Notes: generated by a model from the letters alone, not told the origin. A DNA stretch of 64,000 nucleotides from Escallonia rubra (GCA_033065855.1 JAVXUO010002949.1:434001-498000), one strand, 5' to 3'; shown: positions 12,571-25,787, counted from the stretch's first letter. A program made the numbers and translations.

Positions 12571-14094
12571 AAGCTGCTGACACTTATGCAAGAAGTTTTT
12601 TAAAAAAAAAACTGGGGATAAATAAGAGTTCGACCTCTCGAACACATCATGACTGATTAAAGTATGGAGTTGATTGAAGGTTGAGCCCCTGATCTATTGT
12701 TTTTAAACTACTACTAAAGTTCTTCTAACAAGTACGAAAGTAACAAACATCTCATCATTTCTCGACAGGCTTATTTCTGAGGAGAACAGTAGTTACTACC
12801 ATCCTCAATTCACCGGCCACCAAAATCAGCATTATATTTACTTCCACCCTTGACGTCATCAGCATCAATCAAGAAGATCTTAGATGATGATATCTCTATA
12901 GATGCAAGCATTAACAAAAACTTACCTCCCTCATTTCTTGTTAGCCAAAACATAGAATTGGAAAACAACAAATCATAGTAGAAAGGGGCGATTTTAGATA
13001 CCATTCCTTAATCAAAAAGTGCCGATTTATTTCAGAATTGAAGTCTATGCATGCCAACTTTTCAATTCCAAAATGTTAATTGGAGTTAATTATGGCTTGA
13101 CTTTAACGAGCAAGTAAACTTGAAGATAAACAGAATTGAACTTACCTACCACGTCTTCCTTTGTTGTCGGTGGGCTAAGGCATTGTTCGATTCACCTGCT
13201 ACTTAGTTTAGAGATTCCAAAGATGTTCACAACCCCAAGGGAATGAGAAAACTTCGGGCTATAATTTGGATCCAAAATTCGTTTGACATCAAAGAAAGCG
13301 CTGTCTAAAGCCAATGATTTGTGGAAAAACCGTACTACGCCCAGAGGAATTCCTATAGACAATAGGAAAGATTAGACGAATGTGGAGGAGATTGATAGAG
13401 AAAGAATTTGGTCTATGAAGGGGCATCTAGGTTCCTACCTCTGATTGGATGTCAAGAATCCATGAAGATGGAGCAAGCGCCTGCAAGTTCCACCTAGGAG
13501 AGAGACGTTTTGATAAGGGTGGAAACGGGTAATCTGAGTCGTTTGACCGGAGATCGCATAGACGAGGGTGATTCAGGGTGCACCTGCGCGTAGATCCAGC
13601 TTTGAGAGAGATTAGTGTGCGAGTATGTGTGCAGATCCAGCTTTAAGAAAGAGAGAGAGATGGGTGTGTGTACATCCACCTTTGACAAAGAGAGACTGGT
13701 GGGCGGGTGTGTGAGGCTGGGGTGCGGGGTTCCCTATATTTTTTCAGAGCAAAATTCTCAAATATGAAAAAAAAAATGCTAGATTACGACGTTTTAACAT
13801 ATGCGCGTAATAGACTAATAGGTGCGGCTCATAAAACGACATCGTTTAGTAAGTAATTCTGATGGCTTTTTGTTATAAATGCCGCTATTAAGTGACACAT
13901 AAATAAATGTCGCACCATTAATGTCACAAACATCTAAAGCGACACTAAATTTGTGACACATAAAAAAGCGTCAGCAAGTCCGCGACTCGTATATAATTGT
14001 GTCGGCGAATTTGTGGTGTTGCGTTAAAACTGTCACAAATTAGAGCTATTTTATGGCATTTCCTAAAGCGTCGCTAATTAAGCGTCGCCGAAAC
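12571..14094 (-). repeat. Right arm of the 1.5 kb inverted repeat
   Basis: Reverse complement of 9921-11442. The mirrored open frame lies at 12810-13004 on the minus strand. Just inside the arm (12410-12570) a motif with CATATGTTAGAAGGA occurs three times. Confidence 0.9.
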
Positions 14095-14118
14095 TTTTTT
14101 TTTTTTTTTTTTTTAGTG

Positions 14119-15264
14119 ATTATAACAGCCACCAGTTGTACCGTTAGAATTCCCACGATCTTTTTGTAAAAGTTTCACTAGCTCTTTCTTAAGGTCTTCT
14201 TGACCTAATACAACTCCTTGTTTATTCCTTCCACCTATGTCCTCGACATTCACCATAATCACTTCTATTGAGGGTCCCTCTCGATTGGGAACCCTCTCTC
14301 GTCTTTCCGAGGAAGGAATAGCACGATAATTAAAATTGCACACCATAATATTAACCTTCACGCTCAAACAGCTAATGGTTTTCATCATTAAACGACCTTT
14401 TTACAATAATATATAAATGATACTAGTTCCCTATCACCCTTCTCCTTCTCAATAATAACTTTAGGTCCGATTTCAAAAGCGCACTCCACCCCTACTCGTA
14501 CACCCCATCAACCTCGGAGAAGCCATAACGCTCCTTCAACAATTTCAGACTTTAATGACTCTCACTTAGAATCCCTTGTTGCATATCCTCAGATAAAGCC
14601 CTATGAGGCGGGCAGTTATAAACAATCTCCCATACCTTTTGGACAATCCGCATACTGGCATCCATCGTCTCCATTAATATCTAACTCGCTACTTATTTCT
14701 TCTCCACTCATTCAACTTTCAGTCTCTCGATCGTTTAGTTAAAACTGCTAGTTTGGGTCTCAAATTGACTTGTCAACTAGCCTCTTTTTTCCCATCACTT
14801 GGAAGTGCTTTCCCTTCCAAAAGTTCATCAAAACTCTATTCATCCTCACCATCGGCTTCTCATGTTTTCGTTCACGGTTTACACAATAAAAGTGCTCAAC
14901 CTCAACCATCTTTCTCTACCAGGTCCTTTTATTTCAACTCCTACCCGACCTTTATCCGGTTCCTTCAACTCTGATTCCATTTTATCTTTATTCTCATCAG
15001 GTCCTTTTCAGGATTCAACACCGCAATCTTATCATCATCAAACTACCCTTCTAAAACTAGGTCAACCAACTATTTCTTTTATTCCCTGTAGCAATAGCAG
15101 GAATGCTGAGGTCATGAATAAATATGCCTTAGCCAAGCTCAGCCAACATATCTTAGCCATCCTTCTAGTTCAGCCAAATCATCAAGATTCTTCTTCTACT
15201 CCTCTCATCGACAACTTAGGCCTTCCACCAGACACTTCGAAAGTCTACAGAATCATTTGCCTAA
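14119..15264 (-). pseudogene. Element A gag-side and leader remnant
   Basis: Lies between the inverted-repeat element and the primer site. A minus-strand reading at 14113-14388 ends in GNSNGTTGGCYNH. No intact gag domain can be named. Position between the primer site and the RT remnant supports gag and leader. Confidence 0.45.
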
Positions 15265-15276
15265 GCTCTGATACCA
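15265..15276 (-). other. Primer binding site of element A
   Basis: Plus-strand GCTCTGATACCA is TGGTATCAGAGC on the minus strand. This is the complement of the 3' end of plant initiator tRNA-Met, four bases from the LTR end at 15281. Confidence 0.85.
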
Positions 15277-15280
15277 ACTT

Positions 15281-18200
15281 TGCGACACCCTCAACACTGG
15301 TGACATCATCGAAGCTGAGTTGTCTATCATGATTACACCATAACCCTGTGCTGACTACAGAGCAACTACATCCTTATATTCATACATCATTAATAGACGT
15401 TCCAAAATGTGTCCTTAGAAAAAAATTCTTACAAACATACATTGTACTGCAGCGGAAGACTTTCAGGTCTCTAAACAACATGAATGTTTATACCCTAATA
15501 CACAACTGTAGTCGTGTAGCTCCTCTCGACATACCTCGTAGCTCAAGCTTCGTCTTATCCCTTCTAGTTTGGCTCACTTCGCTCAAGTTTTTTAGCTTAC
15601 CACATTTCCCTTCCTAGAGGGTTCCTCTTGGTTAGTCTTATAACCTGCACAACACAACATAAGAAATGAGCACAAATCGCCCAGTAAAGACAACACATGG
15701 AGTATCGTGTACAAATGATTCAAGAGACTCGAAGGAATAATAGTCATCTCAATGACAGCAATGAATCAAGAGTTCCAATAAATTTTTGACATCAACATAA
15801 TTGTCAAATGATCTTTTTCTTTCGTTAGACTGAGCGGCCTCAGGGCCCAATAGAACATCATCATTTCAACTTGAATAAGGGCACGACAGACATTGACTAT
15901 GCAAGTGTAATGCAAAATAAAACAATAAAGCAAATGCTAATAATAGGAAACATACATAGTAAAAATCAACAACAACATCAATTGCAAATGCAAACTAGAC
16001 TTGACTCGACCGACAGTCTCTAGCGCACTTCATCCTTTTTGTCAGTTACTTAATTTTTCACTGACTACCAGTTACTTTTCTTTCACTGGTCACCAGTTAC
16101 TCCACTTTCATTGGTATTAAACTTATTGATGCCCCATTGCAGGGGGTGTTCATCTCAGTCTCAAGTAATTTAAGAGAGACACTGGCAACAAGAGGGGACT
16201 CAACACGAGTGTTTGTCCCTAACCGCGTTACAACTAAACAATAGGGCTTCATCAACGGGGCGGACTAAGGGAAAATTAGTCCACCTTATGTCCTCAACAA
16301 CACAACTCAACAAGGAATACCGGATTATAAGAGCATCAGGTGTTCAAACCTAATAAACAAGAGTTCAACATAACATCATCAACAGGGCGAACTCGGGAGA
16401 AGTATGTCACAAGCCCTCAACAACGTTCTTACATAAGAGAAATGTCGATTACCAATAAGTGCCCACATATCATAACAACAACGCAATGATCTCTACAACA
16501 TCATCATCAACGATAGGGCGGACGGGGGAGAAGTTTGCTACAAGTCCTTAATGGTGTTCTCAAATAGGAGAAATATCGGCTATCAATAATTGTCGATGTC
16601 TCACAACAACCACACAATAACCCCTACGCAATATCGCCCCCAACGTCAGGTATGCTAATCGAATTGAATCATAGCATACTAGGACACGCATTATTCTCAA
16701 TTACTTCATCAACGGGGCGAACTAAGAGAGTTTATTCTACCTTAAGTCCTCAACAACATAATTCAATAAATGAATACAGGAGACAATGACTACTGGTGTC
16801 CAATCATAACGACAAGAGTTTAACATAAACGTCATCAACATGTCATGCTAACTGAAATAAGTAATTAGCACATCAGAACTGCATTGTCCTTACCTCATTG
16901 GCTTATAGCAGAAGTAACTCGCAACCTCTGATCACTGTGAGCGGCATCACCTAGTCAAATAATATTCTGCTCGTCAGACATCATTCAACATGTACGCACT
17001 CTTTATTCTACTCTTCCCATTTAACCGTTCATAGCATCTTACGACAGCTAGTTAGTCCGATCCGATAACCGGATCCTTAACCTAGCCTTATCGACGCATT
17101 ATTGATAACAACCCTCTCATTTTTTATGTATTAGCACCATTCTGCACTTCCCGCCACTCCAGACGCTTAATAACGCACATGCCCAAAATTTAGCGCCAAC
17201 ATGACAAATTACCAAAATACCCTCTGATGTCCGCTACACCACTACCACCCCTAAAACTGATTTAAAATGACTTTTCAGATGTACTATATTCATTTATGGA
17301 CCAAACAGTCCTTTAAAAAAATTTAAAGAAAAAAATTACCAAAACACCCCCTGGCCTCACCCCAACAAACACCTCAAAACAACCTTTCAGATGTCTTACA
17401 CCCCTTCCCAAACCAAAAAAGTCCTTAAAAAATTTTAGAGGAAAAATTACCAAAATACCCCCTTCTGGGCGGCAAATTACCGAAATGCCCCCTAAGGGTT
17501 CACTACCTCCCCAACACCCCAAATCTGCTTCAAAGCAACATTTCAGGTGTTTTACAACCCTTCCCTGACTAACAAGTCCTTTAGAAAAATTTCAAGGGAA
17601 AGTTACTAAAATACCCCCCCTCTGGGTGGCAAATTACCAAAATACCCCATGGGGTTTTCAGTACCAGAAAAATCCCAAAACAATTTTATTACTCTATTTT
17701 AAGTGTGCCGAAGTCATTTTTGAGCTAACAAGTATTTTAGAAAATTTTTGCCCGAAAATCCCGAACCGGTGTTCGGACCAAACGCTTAAAAGCCGGTTTG
17801 GCCAAAAATAGTTATCTGCTTCAGAATGACACGGAATTTTGGGAAATGTAACATCTCAGTATCCTAGAGTCCGCATAAAATTTTTGCACGAAACCGTGCT
17901 TTTATTTTAAATTTCACAGTAAAGTTCCAAAATTCTCGCGTCAGTTAACCCCTTTTGTCGATCTAGAAAAAATCTGAAACTTTTCCACAGTACAGGTCTC
18001 CTAAAAATAACTGGGATCTTTTTTTTCACTTTGGCTAAATCTGACCCTAACTATTTTTAAAATTTTGAATTCCAACTACTCATTTAATATCAACTTTTAG
18101 CGACACTTAATGTTACTATTCAACTAACTTTGGATTTAAATGTGCATTGTTCACCCTGTGCTTCTTCTCCCTCATGGCCAATCCTCTCATCCCTTCTGCC

Positions 18201-19557
18201 ATGGATTTTGCTCTCCATTCCCCCACCAATTGGTACTGGATATTCGCTTCAGAATGACACGAAATTTTGGGAAATGTAACATCTCAGTATCCTAGAGTCC
18301 GCATGAAATTTTTGCATGAAACCGTGCTTTTATTTTAAATTTCATCGTAAAGTTCCAAAATTCCCGCGTCAGTTAACCCCTTTGTCGATCTAGAAAAAAT
18401 CTAAAAATTTTCCACAGTACAGGTCTCCTAAAAATAACTGGGATCTTTTTTTTCACTTTGGCTAAATCTGACCCTAACTATTTTTAAAATTTTGAATTCC
18501 AACTACTCATTTAATTTCAACTTTTAGCGACACTTAATGTTACTATTCAACTAACTTTGGATTAAAATGTGCACTGTTCACCCTGTGCTTCTTCTCCCTC
18601 ATGGCCAATCCTCTCATCCCTTCTGCCATGGATTTTGCTCTCCATTCCCCCACCAATTCGATTTGTGAACCCACATACACCTCCACCACCATTCCATTCT
18701 CCCCCACCATGCACCTAGCCTCCCCCACCCATTCCTCCACCATTTTCCCCCTCCATCCACGCATGACAACAGCACCAGCTACTGCCCGCTCCTTCTTCCC
18801 TCCCCATTCCCCCTTTTGCACACCCACAGGTAACAACTACTCCCTCCCATAACTGCTTCTTTCTCCTCTCTTCCCTCTTCACTCCCATACACCCACACAA
18901 CACACTTAGAATGAACACACACACAGAGAGTACACTCACGCATACACACAAAAACACATACATCATTACATCCACCCAATTAATATATTAAAATTGCCAA
19001 AGAGGATAAGGGATTACCCTAGGTTTTTCCCCAGATTTTTTTTCCTGGCCTTCTTCTTTCCCTTTTCTTCTTTCTCTTTCTCTATTTTCCTTTCTTTTCC
19101 TATGCCGAGAGACTATGTTTTCCTCTTTTTCTTTTTTCTTCTTTTCCTTTTTATTCCACATAAACCATATTTTATAATATAAAATCAATTAGTCACCCCC
19201 CTTTAAAGTAGGAGGTCTCCAACTCTCCCAAGTTTTTCCCCACCCACCACGTGACACTTTTTTGGCCACTAATCACCATGTTTGCAAAAATTATAATTTA
19301 GCCCTTCAACTTTCGCATAATTGCACTTTGACCCACCACTCGTAGAATTAATTACAATTTAGCCCCTCAGCTTTCGCATAATTGCACTTTGACCTACCAC
19401 TCGTAGAATTTTACATTTTGGCCCCCGTAACTTTCATGGAATTATACTTTGGACCCAAAGCCAAACTAATTTTTTTATTCTAATTACTCGATTATCGATA
19501 AAAAAATAATGCCATCAATTAATCTAATTCTCGGTTAGATTAAATAAAGGTATTACA
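15281..19557 (-). repeat. Element A 5' LTR (right copy)
   Basis: About 4.28 kb, collinear with 602-4372. It is longer mainly because of an internal tandem duplication (17818-18660). A shorter duplication near 19290-19400 repeats TTTCGCATAATTGCACTTTG. It ends TATTACA followed by CCTTA. Confidence 0.9.
17818..18660. repeat. 428-bp tandem duplication in one LTR of element A
   Basis: GCTTCAGAATGACACG begins at 17818 and again at 18246, and the following 400 bases repeat with few differences. It is absent from the other LTR, so it arose after insertion. Confidence 0.88.
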
Positions 19558-19562
19558 CCTTA

Positions 19563-21105
19563 CACCTTTTCTTGCCTTTCGAGGGACCGGATCCTTGATC
19601 TAAAATATTATGGATAAAACCCGTCAGCCCACTAACTCAATAAGATAATCAAAGACATTTAATGTAACTTTTAACTCACGAATATTGATAATGCATGCTA
19701 TTGCAATTCATTAATATTAAGCAATTCTACATGTACACATATCAAATGTTCACACTTAGTTAAGCATTACAAGAGTTTATCATTCCCGAATTTAGCTCCA
19801 TCAATAGTCCACCCTTATGTCACCACATCCGGGATGTAAGTTCACAACCTTTGCCTCGGCCAAAGTTAAAGTAACAAAAAACAAAGGAACACTGATACCG
19901 CCTCGGGTAGCAGTTGGAGTTACAATTGTTCGGCTCAAACGGTGCACTGTTACTCAAACACAATCAAATTAACCCCAATCATATGAAAGGGGTAACATAA
20001 TTATCATCAGCAATATATCAACTATTCCTTACAATGAAAGGATGTAACATGCTCATGTGCAAGCAAGCAAATCATTTCATAAATGTAGTTGTTTTAATTT
20101 TCATGTACTTACACCATAGAACTTAGTTATCAAATGTTTAGTCATTTTCATCATGTAACATCATCTTCATAAAATCTTGAACATGTAATATTATCATTTA
20201 TATTCAGCAAACGAGCTTCACTTATGTTACTTAACAAACATGTTCTAACCATGTCTAGTTTAACATAATTTCATAATTCACACATATTAGAACCTATTTC
20301 ATGTCTTCCATAATCTCCAATATTTTAAATATGTTTAGATTCACTTATTAACAAGTCTCAAACAAATATTCAAAAGTTTGACAATGAATTCAAACTAAAA
20401 GAATTACGCTAACCTAACATATATCCATATTCATATCTCAAAAGCCCATTAAAAATCTTTAACTATCTTACCTTAAAGAAGAGATGAAAGAACCATTTTT
20501 TTAAAATTGAAACACCCGCAAAAGACTTCTCAAAACACGTTCACGGCAATTTTTAAAGCTCACAGAAATTTTTCAAATCAATTGCTTAAAGTTTCTCTTA
20601 AAAAACAAGTCTTAATTCTAGTTTTTTTAAGGTTTTTGTTGATTTTCTTGCTATTTTCTCTCAAAAACATGCTAAGAGATTTTAAGCATGTCAATTAGGT
20701 CTTTTTAACTCAAATTAGAAGCAAGTAGGAGGTGGAGAAGTCAAGCACGACAAGGCTTTAAGCACGAGGTGGCAAGACACAGTTGTGCCACCTAGCAAGC
20801 ACGACAAGGCTGAACGCACGATGAGGCTCGAAGCAGAACGTGTCGCGATAGCATGTTGACACGTCACCAGTAAGATGAAGATAGGTAGCACAAGGTGGCA
20901 CAATTCTATGCAAAAAGCACAAACATTCTGGCAGTCCGGTCAACCGGTTATTCCCGGCTAGAGTTTTCACCATTTTTTGTTTCCAAATCTTCTAAAAAAA
21001 TACATTCAAACATTAAAGTTTTTAAACATTAAATACGATTGCATTAGTGTTCGTACACATTCCTTTTCATTTCTAGCGCTTCGTTCACCTTCTTAGACAA
21101 TTTAC
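19563..21105 (-). repeat. Element B left LTR, second segment
   Basis: Collinear with 34170-35720 in the right LTR: CCTTTCGAGGGA, GCCCACT..CTCAATAAGATAAT and the GGTCAACCGGTTA box are shared. The match stops at GACAATTTAC (21105), so the last part of this LTR copy is missing. A 71-residue minus-strand open frame at 20758-20973 is LTR sequence. Confidence 0.8.
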
Positions 21106-21773
21106 AATAGTGTCATACCGATACTAGACTGATAACTGTTATTAAGCAATTTCAATCAATGTCAGATGATGATCCCAACTTCCTTTGAAATCTACCACAT
21201 GCACGAAGCATATCCTCCAAAGTTTGAATAGTTCTCTCAGACTGTCCATCAGTCTGAGGATGAAATGATATGCTAAATTTTTAATTTATACCTAGTACAC
21301 TTTGCAAACTTTTTTCAAAAATGAGATGTAAATCTTGGATCTCTATCAGTTACAATACTTACTGGTATTTCGTGCAACCAAACTATTTCTTGTACATACA
21401 CTCGGGTTAATTTATCCAATGTGTACGTCTTAAATACAGGTAGGAAATGAGCAGATTTCGTCTATCTATCCACAATCACCCATATCGAATCATGCCCATC
21501 ACGAGTCCTCGGCAATCTTGTAACAAAATCTATTATTATATGGTCCCACTTTCATTCTGGTACCAGTAACGGTTTCATTCGACCCGCCAGTCTTTAGTGT
21601 TCGGCTTTCACTGACATGCCACTTTCTTCTGGGTCAATGTGTATAATGGTGCAACTATCCTTGAAAAATCTTGTACAAATCAACGATAATACCCTCTCAA
21701 TCCCAAGAAACTTCTAACTTCTGTAATGCCACCAATCCCAAGAAACGTCTAACTTCAATTCGACAATGCCAAC
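21106..21773 (-). pseudogene. Element B integrase and reverse-transcriptase remnant
   Basis: On the minus strand about 21170-21260 encodes the box around QTDGQSERTI typical of Ty3/gypsy integrase. At 21640-21720 lies a VRSFLGI-type stretch with LTQKKVACQ from the RT/RNase H side. It is a short, degraded fossil. Confidence 0.65.
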
Positions 21774-24119
21774 TGTAACGCCCTGAATTTTTGGAGCGTT
21801 AATTTCAAATAGACAAAGGCGAAAAATCTCAAAATATCAAAAAGTCCTCCAAACTGGTTATGCAAAGCATCTACCAATCAATACCAACGGTACATAAATA
21901 AATGTCGTAGTGGCCTACAGCAATTATATGATCCCAAATTACTCCAGCACAGAGTTTTAAATTAAACCTCCAAATCCAAATAGTCTTCTTATTATATTTT
22001 CAAAATAATCAAACTAACTCTGAAATTATAATTGCTAGGTCTCAATCACACAGCTAGCCCCGTAATCCAGTCTCCTTTACTGATCACCTGAAAGTCAAAC
22101 AATAAGGGAGTGAACCAAATGCTCAGTAAGGTCACTCAACGGACCAACCAAAAGGAATACAAAAATGTTTGAGAAAATGAAATTACAGAGATACAGAACT
22201 TTAATCGAACAGATACGAGAGAGAATTTTGAAATGCAAAATATGATTTCGTACAGAGACAGACACCAGAAGAGCCATTCAGATATAAAGTCTCACATGCC
22301 ATCACTGACAAGGTTTAGAAAATAAGATCGCGATCTCTAGCTCATCCCACTGAGCTACCCACGTTCCAATCCACGTGGATAAGTCAAAAATAGAAAAGTC
22401 ACATACACTATGACGTGACTCACAGAATTATTAATGCACAGAGTCAATAATTTACCATGATACCAAGAAGTTGTCTAGACAATGTAAACTAATGGGAGTC
22501 TTCTCCGAGTTACACAAAGTGATACAACAAGATAAACATATTCTTACAACCAATTCATATACGATATTTTAAATGATTTCAAAAGTGGCTCAATATTGAA
22601 TTTAAATTGAAGAGAACAAAACGACAGACTCAACGAAATTTAAATCGCTGGAATATGAGTGCAACACAACTCACTAAATAATCGGACACGAAAAATACAC
22701 CTAAAATTGAATAATGGATGCAAGGTATAATAATAATAATATATGAGTCTAGCCAAAGCAAATAGGGTATATACGGCCAATATAGGGTGGTGGCTTAACA
22801 CGGGAGAAAGAGACAAAGCCGCCAGAATGGTTCAAAGAAATCAATTGACATGCATAACGAAATCAATATTTTGAACACTACCAATCTGACATGGAACATA
22901 AACTCAACAATTTGTAACTAATTGAAACAGAGAAGAAAAGATAGGTAAAAAAGCCGTGACGTGTCGGCAGCCCAAAGCAAGGTGGACGGCTCAAACTAGG
23001 CGATTGTACGGCACCAAAAAACAAGCCAGCATAAAAGGAAATTCCGACTTCGTGCATCAATCGACTAACAAAAAATGTGTCAATCCGCTCTTTGGATGTT
23101 GTGTTCAAACCGGTGTTCTACTTCAACTATCTCAAGTGATGGCATGGGTTCTAGTGAGGGATATGAATTCTTCGGCCAGTGACCCAGAGCCATTAGGAGT
23201 AGTTGATCAGTCTTATTTTTTACATTTTTGAATCTTTCCCATAGTTCTTATGCGAATTTGGTGCCTCTCTGCTTGCGGATGTCTTTCCCAATTTGAGTGG
23301 GTTGGGGAGGGCTCCGGCCCCCCTAGATGACTTGCTGATTCCGGTGCTCTATTGTCTCTGGGAGACTTTAATGTAATTACAAATCCATCCGAAAAAACTT
23401 GGAGGTCGGGAATTCGCAAACTTGTTCTGCTTAAGATATTTCAGATACTTTGATTCTGAAATCCCGGTCATTTAAATCAAATGTTAATAATTGGTCTAAT
23501 GCTGATTTGAATTTTATAAATCCTTACATGAACAATCGATCTAATGCTGATTCAGATTTCAAAAGTAAATCCTTGCCTTCAATTGTGCAATTTAATCTAA
23601 AGTCTTAATCTTTTTAATTCAATTGTTATCAAAAGCCCTAAAAGTTAACATACCCAAGATTCTAATTAGGTTTGAACAACAACAAAATTTCGTAGGGTTC
23701 CTACTAGAACCTCAATTAAATAATCTAATTAAACTCTTACCTCAAAGCAATTTGAAAAATCCCAATAAGTCTCTTCCTAGGGATTATTTTGAGGCTCTTC
23801 TGAAGTTTCTTGTATTCTTAGGGAATATCTATATGTACGTAAAGTATCAGAGACCTAAAATGAAATATACTTATATTCTTAAACTAACTAGAATTGCAAA
23901 ATACCCATTACGTCCCAATTTTTTTTTTCTAATTATATATGGGTCAAATTAAAGCTCAAATTGAAATTGGGTCGCCTAATTCCAAAAGTATAATCCACTT
24001 TTCAAAAAGAAAAATATGAATTGTTTCTTGGACCCATGCTCTAAGAGGAAAAATTACATAAATGCCCTTTAATATAGAAGTCGTTTTTTTTAACAGATTT
24101 AAATATTCGAGATCTAACA
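21774..24119 (-). mobile_element. LTR (element C) inserted in the core of B
   Basis: Starts TGTAACGCCCTGAATTTTTGG and ends GATCTAACA. The start resembles the solo LTRs at 6075 and 26854, as does an internal GAGTGA..GCTCAGTAAGGTCACTCAA box near 22110. It is followed at 24120 by a pyrimidine-rich run, which on the minus strand would be a polypurine tract. No second LTR and no duplicated target (left flank CCAAC) were found. It may be the remaining 3' LTR of a truncated element. Confidence 0.5.
23225..23420 (+). pseudogene. LINE endonuclease fragment
   Basis: A plus-strand reading contains GALLSLGDFNVITNPSEKTW. GDFNVI with following NPSEK is the signature of the AP-like endonuclease of plant L1-type LINEs. 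Only about 200 bases are recognisable, inside LTR C. Confidence 0.55.
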
Positions 24120-24786
24120 TTCCCCCTCCCATTTGATTGATAACAATTTTTATCATATTTCTGCACTAGCCTCTAGCATAAAAGTAGTATACACCAATCT
24201 CTGAGAATTCAAAATCATAGCAGTATCCAGGATTTTCTCCGTTCTAGCCAACCATTCCTCGGTTATCGTTGAATCAGGCTTCCCGAAAAATAGGTTCTTT
24301 ATCAGTTTAACAAACTTATCAAGTATAAGACCACTTTCACCTAACACCTGAGCATTATTAAACATCTCCTGGTGTTGCTCGACTTGTTGAGCACCTTTAA
24401 CATTACCTTCATTAACTACTTCTTGCACGTATATTTACAGGGGGATTTCTATCCATTTGTCTAATTTTAGCTTTAACTTGTTGTAGTATCTGACAAGCCT
24501 CCAGGATTCCACTATTAGTCACATGATTTTTATTTCTAGTGGAGTGCTCTTTTGCATTTATCTATGGGTTTTCCCCCCTAGCCTTCAGCATTAACCTCAG
24601 AATTATTCCTTCTTTTAATTCTTGCATCAGCCATTTCTCTATTATTTCCTTGATATCGTGCTCCGCTCTCTTGCTACGTTGTAGGCCTACACACACAACT
24701 CTGTATAAGTACCCCCACATAATATGCAATATTCAATAATCACTAACCACACAAGGCCTTAAGATCTTATCCCAGCCTTTAACTAT
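24120..24786 (-). pseudogene. gag remnant of element B
   Basis: Minus-strand 24153-24428 reads TITEEWLARTEKILDTA, matching the Ty3/gypsy gag pattern xxAxxWLxxxExIF. It lies next to the primer site of B, as expected for gag. It is fossil. Confidence 0.7.
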
Positions 24787-24798
24787 GCTCTGATACCA
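24787..24798 (-). other. Primer binding site of element B
   Basis: GCTCTGATACCA, read on the minus strand, is the complement of initiator tRNA-Met, four bases from the LTR start at 24803. Confidence 0.85.
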
Positions 24799-24802
24799 CA
24801 AC

Positions 24803-24948
24803 TGTAATGCCCCAACTTAGGGTTATCTTAACCGACTGGAGTATTACGACACATCGGCTAATCAAATCGATCTGATAATACAACTAACTCACTTGGTAAT
24901 TAAATCATATCATATAACATTAAAGAGTTTACTTTTACAAAACCCACT
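24803..24948 (-). repeat. Element B right LTR, first segment
   Basis: Matches 332-480. It is cut by the 9.1 kb hAT relic and continues at 34049. Confidence 0.85.
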
Positions 24949-25109
24949 TAGTGTTGTAAAAAGCATGCTTATGCACGCGCCTCGTGCGCCTAGGTGCCAA
25001 GGGGCCACACGCGTAGCAGCGGTGGATGCGCATATCTAGGCGCATCAATTGCAGCTATTGGATATGCCGCATGTCTTAAAGTACGGATCAATTTGAAATC
25101 ACTTACAGT

Positions 25110-25530
25110 TTCAGTTTTCAGTTTTTAAAAAAATAAAAAACAAAACCAGTTTAGTTTAATTTTTTTACAAAAATAAATGGGTGTTTGATTATCCAGTTTT
25201 TATTTTGAGTTTTTTTCTTTTGGGTGTTTGATTACCCAGTTTTTATTTTGAGTTTTTTCTTTGGCGGTGGTGGGGTGGTGGTGGCGGCAGCGACAGTGGC
25301 AGTAGTAGCAGGGGTGGCAATGGCGGTGGTGGCGATGGTGGTGGTGGTCTCAAAACAAAACCCAAAACTCCAGAATGAGAGTTTTAAAAAATAGCCCTGT
25401 TTTAAAAACTGGTTTTCAAAACTGAAGAAAAAAAAATAAAAACTGTGTGCCAAACGCTTTTTTTTTCTCCAGTTTACAAAACTCGAGAAAAAATTGGAAA
25501 CTTAAATGTTGTCAAAAGCTACCTAAGCTG
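25110..25530. mobile_element. MITE copy (family of 37224-37709 and 38103-38578)
   Basis: Shares TGGGTGTTTGATTACCCAG, ATTTTGAGTTTTTT, a GGTGGTGG-rich centre, and AAAACTGGTTTTCAAAACTGAAG with the two copies upstream of the gene. Its ends are worn, so the borders are approximate. Confidence 0.6.
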
Positions 25531-25787
25531 TCCATTTTTTTCAGATTTGTTTTCTAATTTAATAGTCTAACAAATTAAATTTTTCAAAAACTAAAACCTA
25601 AATCCCCAAATTTGTTTTAACTTTCAAGAAACAGACACAGACCACAACTCTCAATCACCCCTCGCTATTGTTCCGTTTTCCGTTCGTTGCTCCACTCGCT
25701 GCCACTGGTCAAGACGTCGTCGCCGCAGCTGCTACTCCTCTCTGCCTTGCTGCTCGGCTGCTTCAGTGCTCCACCCCGTCGATCTAT

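Larger units (their letters stand above)
9890..14118. mobile_element. CACTA-like element with 1.5 kb inverted repeats
   Basis: Two arms, 9921-11442 and 12571-14094, are reverse complements over about 1.52 kb, with roughly five differences in the first 100 bases. A 1.1 kb spacer lies between them. The right end reads AGTG before ATT, which on the other strand is CACTAAAA. The left end is weaker, CACCATTAG after ATT, giving a possible 3-bp TSD (9887-9889 and 14119-14121). Subterminal GTCGC/GACGCT/GTGTCGC motifs are typical of plant En/Spm-like elements. No transposase was seen, so it is non-autonomous. The class call is tentative; the inverted repeat is certain. It sits in the gag region of element A. 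Confidence 0.6.
602..19557 (-). mobile_element. Ty3/gypsy chromovirus (Tekay/Del-like) element A inserted in the left LTR of B
   Basis: Two long LTRs (602-4372 and 15281-19557) start TGCGACACCC and end in CA. They flank a core with a polypurine tract at 4373-4390 (minus strand), a chromodomain and integrase remnant, a reverse-transcriptase remnant and a gag-side region. A tRNA-Met primer site lies at 15265-15276. The order gag, RT, integrase, chromodomain on the minus strand is that of Ty3/gypsy chromoviruses, and the very long LTRs suggest the Tekay/Del branch. TSD is CCTTA on both sides. The LTRs differ at roughly a tenth of sites over the first 300 bases by eye, suggesting an age of a few million years at usual plant rates. 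It is broken in many places and carries two further insertions. Confidence 0.85.

Noticed and set aside
22956-23231. 91-codon plus-strand frame
   Set aside because: Inside LTR C, with no homology recognised and no conservation evidence. Only the nearby GDFN motif was kept, as a LINE fragment.
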